Made by a program: the position numbers and the translations under genes. The notes under the pieces are model-generated. The model was not told the DNA's origin. It made no database searches and was given only the letters and a program-made list of their open reading frames with translations. Of a stretch of DNA of 64,000 bases, positions 17,903 through 29,842 are shown piece after piece. The stretch covers positions 3,884,156 through 3,948,155 of the forward strand of contig CP104974.1 in NCBI GenBank assembly GCA_025452255.1, written 5' to 3'. Numbering within the stretch: the first letter of the stretch is position 1; each line of letters starts with the position of its first letter. This DNA is from Devosia sp. A8/3-2. GTDB taxonomy: Bacteria > Pseudomonadota > Alphaproteobacteria > Rhizobiales > Devosiaceae.

Positions 17903-20882
17903 TTACAAACCCAATGCTGCGCGTTCGCGCAGGGCTTGGGCGTCGCGCAGGGAGACGTCGGGGAAGTCGGGGTCGGAGCCGACTTCGGGCAGGACTTTCC
18001 ACGAGCGGGCGCAGCGATTGCCTTCGGCCAAAGCCGGGACGACCACGATGCCGGGGACGTCTTCGAGGCGGAAGCCGTCGGCGGGGCCTTCACTGGTCGC
18101 CAAGGAAATGTCCGAAGTGATGGCGATTTCGGCCGAGTCCCGGCCTTCTAGCGCCGTGAGATAACGCTCGTCGGCAATGAAGACACGGGGGCGGCTTCGA
18201 GCGAGGAGCCGATGCGCTTTTCGCGGCGCTCGACTTCAAGCGCGCCGGTCACCACGCGGCGGACGGCGCGGATGAGCTGCCACTTATTGGCGAGATCATC
18301 ATCAAGCCATTCAGCCGGGACTTCGGGCAGGAGGCGCAGGTGGACCGAGGCGCCCTCCTCCGGGTGCCGCTCCAGCCAGCATTCTTCCATGGTGAAGACC
18401 GGGATGGGTGCGAGCCGAGCCGTGAGGCAATCAGAACAGGTGATGCAGCACGGTGAGCGACGCCTTGCGGCGGACCGAGGAGATCGGATCGCAATAAAGC
18501 GCATCCTTGCGGATATCGAAGTAGAAGGCAGACAATTCGATATTCATGAAATTGCCGAGCAGGGTCACGACGCGCCGGAAATCATATTCCTTGAAGGCGG
18601 TGCAGAACCCGGCCGTCGAGCTGGGCCAGACGGTGCAGCATGAGCCGTTCGAGCTCGGGCATGTCGGCAAAGGCGACGGTGTCACTGGGCTGGTAATGGG
18701 CGAGATTGCCCAGCAGCCACCGCAGCGTATTGCGCAGCTTGCGATAGCTGTCGACAGTGGTCTGGATGATTTCCTTGCCCAAGCGCAGGTCTTCCGAATA
18801 GTCGGAAGATGCCACCCAGAGGCGCAGGATATCGGCGCCATATTGTTTGATGATGTCCTGCGGGGCGACGGTATTGCCCAGCGACTTGCTCATCTTGCGG
18901 CCTTCGCCATCCATGGTGAAGCCATGGGTGAGGACGCTGTCATAGGGGGCAAAGCCGTTGGTGGCGCAGCTTTCGAGCAGGGACGAGTGGAACCAGCCGC
19001 GGTGCTGGTCGGAGCCTTCGAGATACATCGAGGCCGGGAATTTCAGATGCGGCCACTTTTGTTTATTGCGCAGCACGAAGGAGTGGGTCGAGCCTGAATC
19101 GAACCACACGTCGAGCACGTCGGTGACCATTTCATAGTCTTCGACCGGATATTGGCTGCCCAGATAATGCTGGGCCGCGCCCGGCTTGTACCGAGCATCG
19201 GCGCCCTCTTCTTCGAAGGATTGGGCGATGCGGTGATTGACCACTTCGTCGCGCAGGATTTCGCCGGTTTCCTTGTTGACGAAAACCGTGATCGGCACGC
19301 CCCGAGCGCGCTGACGGCTGAGCACCCAATCAGGGCGATCGGCGATCATCGAGCGCAGGCGGTTCTGCCCTGCAGCGGGGTAGAACTTGGTCTGGTCGAT
19401 GGCGCGCAGGGCACGGGCGCGCAGGGTATCGCCACCCTCTGCGCTGATATCGCGGTCCATATAGACGAACCATTGCGGGGTATTGCGGAAGATGACCGGC
19501 TTTTTGGAGCGCCGGGAATGGGGATATTGGTGCTTGACGCGGCCACGGGCGACCATGGCGTGGCGCTCGGCCAGAGCCGTGATCACGCGCTGATTGGCGT
19601 CGCCCTTCTTGCCATTGTCATCGATGACGCGGGCGCCATCGAGGCCGGGGGCGTCCTTGGTGTAGAAGCCGTCATCGCCCACCACATAGGGGATGGCGCT
19701 GTCGATGCCCTTTTCGGCCAGCAGGCGGCCCGAATTCATCCAGATCTCGAAGTCGTCCAGACCATGGCCGGGGGCGGTGTGGACAAAGCCCGTGCCGGTA
19801 TCGTCGGTGACGTGATCGCCATCGAGCAGGGGCACATCGAAGCGTAGCCGCCACCAAAGCCGCGCAGCGGATGGGCGCAGGCGGTGATGGTGCCGGGGTC
19901 GACATCGTGCAGACGCTTGGTGCCGGTGACCTTGGCCTTGGTGAAGACTTCGGCGGCCAGATTATCGGCCAGCACATAGCGCTCGCCAGTGGCCGCCCAA
20001 TTGCCTTCGGGGGCCTCGGTGATTTCTGTAGAGGCCATAGCTGATCTTACTGGAAAAGCTGATGGCGCGGTTGGCCGGGATGGTCCGGGGCGTGGTGGTC
20101 CAGATGACGACCGAAGCGCCATCGAGGCCACGGATGGCGTCGGCGCTGGCAGCAAAGCCACCCTCGGCCTTGGTATCGACATTGGCCGAGGCGCCGAGGA
20201 TCGGGAATTTCACCCAGATCGTGTCGCTCTCGTAATCGGCATATTCGATTTCGGCTTCGGCCAAGGCCGTGCGCTCGACGACCGACCACATGACGGGCTT
20301 ACTGCCGCGATAGAGCTGGCCTGACATCGAGACCTTCATCAGCTCGCGCGCGATCTGCGCCTCGGCGTCAAAGCTCATGGTGAGATAGGGTACGTCCCAC
20401 TCGCCAAGCACGCCTGAGCGCTTGAATTCCTCGCGCTGGATATCGACCCATTGCTCGGCAAAGGTGCGACATTCTCGGCGGAATTCGATGATGGGGACGT
20501 CGTTCTTGTCCTTGCCCTTGGCGCGGTACTGCTCTTCGATCTTCCATTCGATGGGCAGGCCGTGGCAGTCCCAGCCGGGGACATAGGCAGCGTTGTTGCC
20601 CGAGAATTGCTGGGACCGGCTGATCATATCTTTCAGCGTCTTATTGAGCGCATGGCCGATATGGATATTGCCATTGGCGTAGGGAGGGCCGTCATGCAGG
20701 GTGAACAGGGGGCGGTCGGCCGCCTGCTCGCGCTGCAGCTTATAAATGTCCATGTCTGCCCAGCGCTTGAGCCAGACGGGCTCGCGCTCGGGCAGGCCCG
20801 CGCGCATGGGGAAAGCGGTTTCCGGGAGGAAGAGCGTCGACGAATAATCGGTTTCAGCGGTGCCCGCAGCGGTATCGGTCAT
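17903..20882 (-). CDS. ileS: Isoleucyl-tRNA synthetase, multiple frameshifts
   Basis: IleS charges tRNA-Ile. The whole class I architecture can be followed: the start [20 protein letters not shown], the HIGH-type motif [31 protein letters not shown], the editing domain ([39 protein letters not shown]), the KMSKS motif [10 protein letters not shown] and a C-terminal zinc-type region ([13 protein letters not shown]), ending [10 protein letters not shown]. About 993 codon positions fit the family. At least five frame changes, near 20030, 19845, 18605, 18430 and 18100-18195, break it. The gene is essential, so these must be errors in the sequence. Confidence 0.95.
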
Positions 20883-20983
20883 GGGGTAAGCAATCGCATG
20901 GGAAGAAGTGGGCGCCTTTTAGCAAGGCGTGGGCGATGGGGCAAAGGATGATTTTGGGGAGGTGGAGGGGCGGTGTGGGTTGA

Positions 20984-21112
20984 GGCATCGGAGTGCCCCC
21001 TCCTAGCCTCCCCCTGATAGGGGGAGAGACCGCCCTGTGGTTAGAACTCGATCCAGCTCCAAGAGTGGAGAGATTCCTCCCCTATCAGGGGGAGGTTAGG
21101 AAGGGGGTACAG
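20984..21112. repeat. About 120-bp palindromic element, family D, orientation 2
   Basis: Outer arms CCCCCTCCTAGCCTCCCCCT and CCTATCAGGGGGAGGTTAGG flank a middle (GACCGCCCTGTGGTTAGAAC, TCGATCCAGCTC, AGAGTGGAGAGATT) that is the reverse complement of the middle at 10172-10290. It lies between ribF and ileS. Confidence 0.8.
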
Positions 21113-21113
21113 C

Positions 21114-22090
21114 TTAGCCCCCAACAAACCCCAAACGCGCATCGAGCGGACTAATCGGCTTGGCCTCAGCAATCAGGGCGCGGGCCTTACGGCTGTCGCG
21201 CTCCATGGCGGCGATCAGCCCATCCAAGCCGGAAAAGACTTCCCGGCCGCGGATGTGGCCGACAAGGGCGACTTGAATAGTCTGGCCGTAAATCTCCTCG
21301 TTAAAATCGAAAATCACCGTCTCAAAGGGTGGCCGGCGATTGTCGAACATCGGCTTGCCATAACCAGCAACGCCATCAAAAGGCGTTCGCCAATGCGGGC
21401 GCGAACGGCATAGACGCCTCGGGCGAGGCCGAAGCCGGTGGGCGTGGCCATATTGGCGGTGGGATAGCCCAGTTCGCGCCCGCGCTGATCACCCTTTTCG
21501 ACCACGCCTTCGAAGAACCAATGATAGCCCAGGAGGCGATTGGCGGCGGTAACGGCGCCTTCAGAGAGCGCGGCACGGATGCGCGAGGAGGAAATGGGCT
21601 CGTCGCCCTCATCCATCAGGCCAAGCGTTTCGACGGCAAAGCCAAGGCGGTCGCCTTCGGCCTTGAGGAAGGTGGGGGTGCCGCGGCGCTGGCGGCCGAA
21701 ATGGAAATCGGTGCCGACGATGACGCCGGTGACGCCCAGCGCATCGACGAGGAACCGGGAAACAAAGTCTTCCGCCTCGATCTGGGAGAAGGCGCGGTCG
21801 AAATTGAGGATGGCGATGGCATCGAGCCCCAGCGCTTCGGCGAGGCGCGCCTTGGCATCGCCCCGGGTGAGGCGAAACATGAAGGGGGTGGGCGCAAAGA
21901 CGTCGCGCGGATGCGGCTCGAAGGTGAGCACGACGGCGGGCACGCCGGCCCGGGCGGCGCGAGCCTTGAGCACTTCGAGCACCGATTGGTGGCCGCGATG
22001 GAAGCCGTCAAAATTGCCGATGGCGACATAGGCGCCGCGCAGGGAGGCCGGCACGTTATCCAGATCGGACAGGCGAAGAAAATTGGGCAC
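21114..22090 (-). CDS. ribF: Bifunctional riboflavin kinase/FMN adenylyltransferase RibF, one frameshift
   Basis: RibF makes FMN and then FAD from riboflavin. The N-terminal nucleotidyltransferase has AYVAIGNFDGFHRGHQSVLE (the HxGH motif) and the ISSSRIRAAL block. The C-terminal kinase has GRELGYPTANMATP, then after a change near 21365 MFDNRRPPFETVIFDFNEEI, ending LDARLGFVGG. The usual product is about 320 residues, which fits. The gene is upstream of ileS and lspA on the same strand, a common alphaproteobacterial order. Confidence 0.94.
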
Positions 22091-22095
22091 GGCGA

Positions 22096-22962
22096 CTACC
22101 GAGAGAGGCGCGGCAGGAAGCCGGCTAGATGGGCGCGGCTGGGGGCGACAAGATCGGCAATGGCCCGGGGATCGGGCTTGCCGAAAGCGTCTAGCTCGGC
22201 GGCATGGATGGAGCCGGTAATGAACAGCAGATCGAGGCCGAACTGGGCGGCGCCGGTGGCATCGGTGCGCACGCTATCGCCAATGGCGAGGACCCGGGAC
22301 TTGTCCAACTTGCGGCCGGCGGCAACTTCAGCGAGGCGGAAGGCTTCTTCATAGATCGGCTGATAGGGCTTGCCGGCCATCAGCACCATGCCGCCCATGG
22401 CGGCGTAGAGGTCGCCCAAAGCGCCGCCGCAATAGATGATCTTGTCGCCATGCTCGACCACGCGGTCGGGATTGGCGCAGATCATGGGCAGCTTGCGCGC
22501 GAGCCAGAGCTTGGCGCGCTCGCGATACATTTCGGGGGTATCCTCATCGGTATCGAGATCGGTGACCACGACCACTTCGGCCTCTTCGGGGCCGGTGCGA
22601 CGGACATTGAGGCCCTCATAGAGCGCGTCGTCTTCAGTTGCGGGGCCGACATGGTGGATGGCGCGGCCGGAATATTTGGCGATCATGACGCGGGTAGCGT
22701 CGCCCGAGGAGACGATGGCGTCATAAGCTTCGCGCACGACGCCCAATTCATCGAGCAGATCGACGATGGGGGCGGAGGGACGCGGCGCATTGGTGATGAA
22801 GACGGCCTTGCCCCCGGCCCGACGGAATTCGATCAGCGCCTCGACGGCACTGGGAAAAGCGGCGACACCGTTATGCACCACGCCCCAGACGTCGCTGAGG
22901 ACGGCATCGTAACGGCCCGCCAGATCGGAAAGACCGGCGATGTTGGGAATGGTCTGGGTCAT
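22096..22962 (-). CDS. HAD-superfamily hydrolase, TIGR01459/NagD-like
   Basis: This intact 288-residue HAD phosphatase has motif I YDAVLSDVWGVVHNGV, motif II VFITNAPRPS, a C2-type cap (YSGRAIHHVGPATEDDALYE) and the C-terminal block KSRVLAIGDSVRTDATGAAQ, where GDxxxTD binds magnesium. The substrate is unknown. The start at 22962 (MTQTIPNIAGLSDLAGRYDA) fits the family's short N-terminus. It ends a few bases before the ribF start, so the two are likely co-transcribed. Confidence 0.9.
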   Translation of the reverse strand: MTQTIPNIAGLSDLAGRYDAVLSDVWGVVHNGVAAFPSAVEALIEFRRAGGKAVFITNAPRPSAPIVDLLDELGVVREAYDAIVSSGDATRVMIAKYSGRAIHHVGPATEDDALYEGLNVRRTGPEEAEVVVVTDLDTDEDTPEMYRERAKLWLARKLPMICANPDRVVEHGDKIIYCGGALGDLYAAMGGMVLMAGKPYQPIYEEAFRLAEVAAGRKLDKSRVLAIGDSVRTDATGAAQFGLDLLFITGSIHAAELDAFGKPDPRAIADLVAPSRAHLAGFLPRLSR

Positions 22963-23068
22963 GGCTGGGGTCCGGCTCGGTGGAGGGCACGTCCTATGTG
23001 GCAGCTTGCCGGCCGGGATCAAGCAAAAAGCGGCGCGGGGCGGGTTTGCGGTGGGTGCAGGGAGGGGG

Positions 23069-24282
23069 CTAGACCTCGACGCGCTGGCGGGTGACCTGGC
23101 GGAGCGGTTCGGTCATGAGGTCGGGGCGAATGGGGCCCGGGCCGGCGATGTGGGGGCCCTGGACCGGGGTGATGCCGGTATCGAGCAGTTCGACGATCTG
23201 GGCCTCGCCGGCAATGCCGGTGGCCAAAAGGGTGACGTCGAAGCGGGCGAGATAATTGGCGATGTCGGCGGGGTGATAGTCGGTGAAATCCTCGGGGCGC
23301 TCGATGAAGCGGGCGGCATCGATGCGCATGGAGCGGACACCACGGGCGGCGAGTTCGGCGATATCGACGCGCAAGGAGGTGACGCCTGAGAGCGAGAAGC
23401 TGACGCCTTTTTGGCAATGGCATCGGCAATGGCGCGTTCGCCAATGGTAAGGGATTGCCACTGGGCCGCGTTGATGCGGAAGCTCAGCGCGGCGGCGATG
23501 GCGCGATTGGCCTCGAGCGTGGCCATGAGCTGGCCGAAGCCTTCGGCATTGCCCAAAGTGGCGCGGGACAATGGAATATAGAGATTGACCGGCTGGCCGC
23601 CAGTGCGGGCGCGGCGGGCGATGGTGATGGCTTCGACCGGGCCAATGGCCTCGATCTGGGTCAACACGTCGTCACCGCCCCGGCTGGGCATGAAATCGGC
23701 GCTGTCGGCCAGATCGCCATCTTCCAGCATGAGGCGGGGCATCAGATCATAGCCCTGCGGGCGGCGCTGGGGCAGCGTGACGATGGGCTGGACGTGGTAG
23801 ATGAGGCGGTTTTCGGCGACCGAGCGGCGCAGCGTATCGAGCGGGATGATGGGCTCGCGTATAGTGGTCGGCTGCGGAGCGGTGCCGATGGGGCGGCGCG
23901 GGGTTGGGTCGGGCGGCGCGTTCCTCGATTTCGGCAACGGCTTCGGCGACTCGGCGGATGACGGTGCCCAAAACGGAAATATCGGCCTCGACGCCTTCGA
24001 GGCGCCCCCGGCATCCAGATCGGTCAGGGCATTGATGCGCTGGCCCGGGACGGCACCGGCCCGGGCATCGGTGGCCAGCAAGCGCGAGAGATCTTCGATG
24101 GCCTTTTCGAGCCGACGTTCGGCGCGCTGGCGCAGGCTGCGTTCGAGCAGGACCACGCAAACGCAGCCAAAGACCACGGCAGCGAGAATGGCTTCGGCGG
24201 GGGTAAAGGTCAGGCCGAAATAGGCGATGGCGCCAATGCCGACCGCTGCAAACCCGATGAATGTATAGACCAGTGCCTGCAC
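23069..24282 (-). CDS. Membrane-anchored degenerate EAL-domain protein, frameshifted
   Basis: The probable GTG start at 24282 gives VQALVYTFIGFAAVGIGAIA, two membrane segments, a basic stretch, a coiled segment (ISVLGTVIRRVAEAVAEIEE) and a C-terminal EAL-type domain beginning RLIYHVQPIVTLPQRRPQGY. EAL enzymes cut cyclic di-GMP. Here the EAL signature is replaced by GYDLMPRL, and the metal-binding DDFG segment by a stretch around FSLSGVTSLRVDIAEL. The fold is kept but catalysis is unlikely. Frame changes lie near 24010, 23910 and 23410; the end is TRQRVEV. It might be a receptor or a protein-interaction module. Confidence 0.8.
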
Positions 24283-24383
24283 GGGCGGACCTGAACCCTT
24301 TCCACGCGCCGGGATTCGGCTTCCCCTTCTAGCATCGCCCTCCCCCGGGCAAAAGCGGCATTGGCGGGTTACCCCCTTGTGCT

Positions 24384-25591
24384 CTAGGTGACCAGCAGAT
24401 GCCAGCTGCGGGAGAAATAGCGGCGGTAGAGGTGGAGCTGGGCGGCGCCAGTGGCGGCGGCGGAGCTGGCCCGGACGCCCGGCTCGACGCGCGGACGCGG
24501 ACGCACCAGATTGGGGATCTGGGCGAGATAATGGGTGGTCCGCTCGAGCAGACGGGCCGAGATAGCACGGGGAATCACCCCGTCGATCACGGCCTTTTCG
24601 ATATCGATCATGGCGCGGGTACTGAGCACGGCGGTGGCGAGGGCCCGGCCGGCTTCGTCGATCCGGGCGGAGGCGACGGGCTCGAGCGCGTCCCAATCCC
24701 ACTCCTGCGGAAAGCCGGGCGGGCGGCGCATTCCGGCCTCGGTCAGGCGGCGATCGAGCGCGTTGAGCGAGGCCACCATATGCACATAGGTGGGAACGCC
24801 ATCGGCACCGGCAACGATGATACTGCCCAGATCGGCGGCATTGCCGGAGGGGTCTTCCCACAGCGCGCCATTCATAACGATGCCGGCGCCAACAAAGGTG
24901 CCGACCCGGAAATAGGCGAAGGTGGTGGGGCGCGGCAACGGCTGGGCCGAGATTTCGGCCCAGCAGGCGGCGCTACCGTCATTGAACCAATCGGTGGGCA
25001 GGCCGGTGGCGGCGGCGAGGCGCGCGGCCACATCAATGCTGCGCCAGAGCTCGACCTGTTCGGGGGCGCCCCGATGCGCACGATACTGCCGTGGATGAAG
25101 GTGGGGGCGGCGAGGCCAATACCGACCGAGCGCTCAAGGTCTCGGGGCGCCATGGCGTCGCGCATGAGCTGCACATCGGCCGCCAGATCGGCGAAAATCG
25201 TGGTCGCATCGGGATATTCGTAACTGGAACGCAGGGTGGCGAGGGTGCGCCCGGCTAGGTCGTAGAGCAGGACTTCGCGGTGGCGCCAGCCGATTTCCAC
25301 GCCAATGCAATAGGCGCCGCGCGGATTGAGAAAAATGGGCGTGGCCGGCTGGCCGCGGCGGCCGCGCAGCACCTCGCCGCGCATTACCATGGAGCGGGCT
25401 TCGAGGTCGGACACGATGCGGGACGTGGTTTGCGGACCCAGCCCGGTGCGGCGGGCCAGATCGGCATTGGACAGACCGGGGAAAATGGCGACCAGCGTCA
25501 GCACTGCCCGTTCATTGGCTATGCGCACCCCGGCCCGGGCGACGCCGCGGCCGATGGGCTCGAACATGTCGATGGGGGATTGGTCTTCCAT
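24384..25591 (-). CDS. ROK family transcriptional regulator, one frameshift
   Basis: The product combines an N-terminal winged helix (ANERAVLTLVAIFPGLSNAD, LARRTGLGPQTTSRIVSDLE) with a ROK sugar-kinase-like domain (FLNPRGAYCIGVEIGW, VGIGLAAPTFIHGSIVRIGA, then GTFVGAGIVMNGALWEDPSG and NAADLGSII). ROK repressors usually sense a sugar or sugar phosphate. A change near 25070 breaks the frame. It is divergent from the sigma-54 activator at 25755, and the spacer shows no clear operator. No sugar gene adjoins it. Confidence 0.88.
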
Positions 25592-25754
25592 GGCGGCGAC
25601 TTAATCGTGTGTACGCGCGGCGATCAAGCTCCGAAACGGCACGCTCGAATACGGTTTATTTACCCTGTTGACCAACAATCGGGGCAACACCGGAGATGGG
25701 CGCCATGCCGGCGCGCAGAAGCCGGGCGGATTTGACGTTTAAAGGACCGGCCGT

Positions 25755-27184
25755 ATGGCGATGCACACTCGAAGCGACAGCATGTCGCAGGGCCGTTTGC
25801 TGCTGGTCGAGCGCGATGCGGTCGCCGCGCAGCTGACCGCCGAAGGCCTAGCGCAGAACCCGGTTACCGCACCGCGAATCACGCTGGCCGCCACCGGCCG
25901 ACAGGCGGCCGAGGCACTGCGCGAGGGGCGTTTCGATATCGTCCCGGCCGATTTGTCGAGCTTGAGCGACCCGGATGAGCGGAGCGAAGAGGCCGTGGCA
26001 CGGATGACGCGGCTGGCCAATGGCGCGCTGATGCTGGCACTATCGGATGGCGCGTCGGTTTCGGCGGCCGTGGGCGCGATGCGGGCCGGGGCGCATGATT
26101 ATATGGCAAAGCCAGTGACCGGGCCGGCGCTGGCCGCCAAGATCGGCGAATTGGCCGAGCGGCATGGCAAGGGCCGTGCGCTCAGCCTTGAAGCCAATAG
26201 CGGCGAGCGCATGGCCGACTATGCCGGGTTTATCGGCGCCTCGAGCGCCATGCAGTTCGTTTATGAGCAGATCGGGCGGATCGCCACCTCATCGGCCCCG
26301 GTCTTCATCACCGGGGAGAGCGGCACGGGTAAGGAAGTGTGCGCCGAAGCGCTGCATGCCCGGGGCCGCGGGCGGGCAAACGGCTCGTGGCGATCAATTG
26401 CGCGGCTATTCCGCGCGACCTGATGGAAAGCGAATTGTTCGGCGTGGTGCGGGGCGCCTTTACCGGCGCGCATGAGGACCGCAAAGGCGCGGCCGAGCTG
26501 GCGGATGGCGGCACGCTGTTTCTCGACGAAATCGGGGAAATGGACCTGTCGCTGCAATCCAAGCTGCTGCGATTTTTGCAGACGGGGACGCTGAGCCGGG
26601 TGGGTGAATCGGGCGTGCGGCGGGTGGATGTGCGGGTGATCTGCGCCACCAATCGTAATCCGATGCAGCTGATTTCGGAGAAGAAGTTCCACGAGGACCT
26701 GTTTTACCGGCTGCATGTGCTGCCCATTCATCTGCCGCCGCTGCGGCAGCGGCCCACCGATATCCCGGTGCTGGCGCGGCATTTCCTCGAACATTACGGG
26801 CGGGAAGAACACAAGGGCTTTTCCGGCTTTTCGAGCGAAGCTGGCGCTGTGCTGGCGGCGGCGAACTGGCCGGGCAATGTGCGCCAATTGCAGAACCCGG
26901 TGCGGCGGCTGGTGGTGATGTTCGACGGCGGGGAAATCACCGCCGCCATGCTGTCGGCGGCCGATGTGGAATCGCGCGGCACCATGGCGACGGTGACGCC
27001 CGCCGTGGGGCGACGGCCGGCCATCCTGCCGATGTGGCAGCAGGAACAGCGGATAATCGAGGACGCGATTGCCAGCTTTGGCGGCAATGTCTCGCTGGCG
27101 GCGGCGGCGCTGGAGATCAGTCCATCGACGATCTATCGCAAGCGACAGGGCTGGGCGGAAATGGGCGTGGCTGGGGCGGCTTAG
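25755..27184 (+). CDS. Sigma-54-dependent response regulator (NtrC family), one frameshift
   Basis: The order is receiver domain (LLLVERDAVAAQLT, acceptor aspartate probably in FDIVPADLSSL, lysine in YMAKPV), AAA+ domain (Walker A FITGESGTGKEVC, the sigma-54 contact motif GAFTGA, Walker B LADGGTLFLDEIGEMDLSLQ, ATNRNPMQLISEKKFHEDLF) and a Fis-type helix-turn-helix (GNVSLAAAALEISPSTIYRK). A change near 26375 breaks it at ARGPRAGKRLVAINCAA. The acidic pocket is E and D rather than two aspartates. No histidine kinase gene adjoins it, so the signal is unknown. Confidence 0.92.
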
Positions 27185-27211
27185 CGCCGTCCCTCGCGGC
27201 GAGGTCGACGC

Positions 27212-27454
27212 CTATTCCAGCCCTGCACCTCGCTCGCAGGGCGGCGTTGATGCGGTCTTGCCAGCCGGGGCCGTCTTCCCGGAAATGCTCCAGCACATCG
27301 CGGTCGAGACGTAGCGAGACCAGCTCCTTGCCGCTGGGCGGCGTGGCGGCTTTGGCGCGGGCGCGGCTTCGGCTGGCTTGCTGGTAACGGCCTTGAAGGC
27401 GGCTTCGGCCTGATCGAGGGCGCTGCCGCCGCGGCGCATGGGTGGTCGTGTCAT
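27212..27454 (-). CDS. BrnA-like antitoxin (DUF4415 type), frameshifted
   Basis: The small product begins MTRPPMRRGGSALDQAEAAF with an unstructured Lys/Pro-rich linker. After a change near 27335 it continues with the BrnA hallmark SLRLDRDVLEHFREDGPGWQ and RINAALRAR. Such proteins are ribbon-helix-helix repressors that neutralise BrnT ribonucleases. No BrnT gene is seen on either side: the 134 bases upstream hold only the groEL terminator, and downstream lies the end of the sigma-54 regulator. The exact stop is uncertain because of a second possible change near 27235. Confidence 0.6.
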   Translation of the reverse strand: MTRPPMRRGGSALDQAEAAFKAVTSKPAEAAPAPKPPRRPAARSWSRYVSTAMCWSISGKTAPAGKTASTPPCERGAGLE

Positions 27455-27504
27455 GATCGGTTCCCTTTTCTCCGTTTTGCCATCGGGCGGGATCGCCGAC
27501 AACG

Positions 27505-27531
27505 AAAAAGGCGCGGTGTTTCCACCGCGCC
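27505..27531 (-). terminator. Rho-independent terminator of groESL
   Basis: On the minus strand a perfect stem GGCGCGGTG, loop GAAA and stem CACCGCGCC is followed by TTTTT. It lies about 60 bases past the groEL stop. Confidence 0.92.
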
Positions 27532-27588
27532 TCCTGCAAAGTCCGTGACTGGGAAGTAACGAGACTTCGTAGCTCAAAGGGGGCTGGA

Positions 27589-29241
<1,653 letters not shown>

Positions 29242-29275
29242 TTAATTCGGACAAAAGAAAGGGCAGCAGAAGGGC

Positions 29276-29566
29276 TTAGCCTTCGATGATGCCCATGATG
29301 TCGGATTCTTTCATGATCAGCAGGTCTTCGCCGTCGACCTTGACCTCGGTGCCGCTCCACTTGCCGAACAGCACGCGGTCGCCAGCCTTGACGTCAGGAA
29401 CGACGCGAGCACCAGCGTCGTCACGGGCGCCGGGGCCCACGGAGACGATCACGCCCTCGGAGGGCTTTTCCTTGGCGGTGTCGGGGATGATGATCCCGCC
29501 TTTAGTCTTTTCTTCGCTGTCGAGGCGACGGACGACCACGCGGTCGTGCAGGGGACGGAAGCTCAT
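29276..29566 (-). CDS. groS: Co-chaperonin GroES
   Basis: This intact 96-residue protein forms the heptameric lid of GroEL. It starts [20 protein letters not shown] after Met, has the mobile loop [17 protein letters not shown] and ends [10 protein letters not shown]. It is first in the groS-groL operon, 43 bases downstream of the CIRCE element. Confidence 0.98.
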   Translation of the reverse strand: MSFRPLHDRVVVRRLDSEEKTKGGIIIPDTAKEKPSEGVIVSVGPGARDDAGARVVPDVKAGDRVLFGKWSGTEVKVDGEDLLIMKESDIMGIIEG

Positions 29567-29608
29567 GATTGCTCCTATGGCATCAATTTCAATGCAATAT
29601 CGGGCCTG

Positions 29609-29635
29609 TTAGCACTCGATAACGTAGAGTGCTAA
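29609..29635. promoter_or_regulatory. CIRCE element (HrcA operator)
   Basis: TTAGCACTC, nine bases, then GAGTGCTAA make a perfect match to the CIRCE consensus. It lies upstream of groES. HrcA is expected to bind here and repress groESL until heat shock; hrcA is not in the window. Confidence 0.98.
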
Positions 29636-29753
29636 CAGGGTGCAGCGGATATAGGAGGGGGCCCTTCCGGAGTCAAGACAAACGCACCCGTTGGCCGATG
29701 AAGTTTGCCTAGTCCGCGACGATGAATTTATCACGACAGGCGCCCCAAAGCCG

Positions 29754-29780
29754 GTGTCACCCCCGGCGCCGGGGTGACAC
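29754..29780. repeat. Palindrome GTGTCACCCC/GGGGTGACAC
   Basis: Inverted arms GTGTCACCCC and GGGGTGACAC enclose CGGCGCC. They lie in the divergent spacer between groES and the glycosyltransferase gene, outside the CIRCE promoter region. The GATGACAC-like ends resemble family A and family E repeats, but I see no full copy elsewhere. Confidence 0.55.
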
Positions 29781-29842
29781 TGCGCTTGTGCGAAATGCGG
29801 CCCCGCTATACCACAAGCTCCGATTTTTAGAGGCATTGCGTC

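Noticed and set aside
17903..20882. ileS as a pseudogene
   Set aside because: It is the only ileS seen, it keeps all class I motifs across the breaks, and it is essential; errors in the sequence are the better explanation.
25755..27184. Receiver domain of the sigma-54 regulator lacking its phospho-acceptor
   Set aside because: The aspartate in FDIVPADLSSL and the lysine in YMAKPV are in the expected places, so the domain can still be active even though the acidic pocket is slightly changed.
29637..29842. Additional heat-shock control element (ROSE or second CIRCE) upstream of groES
   Set aside because: Only the single CIRCE at 29609-29635 was found; the other palindrome at 29754 is of the repeat type and lies toward the divergent gene.
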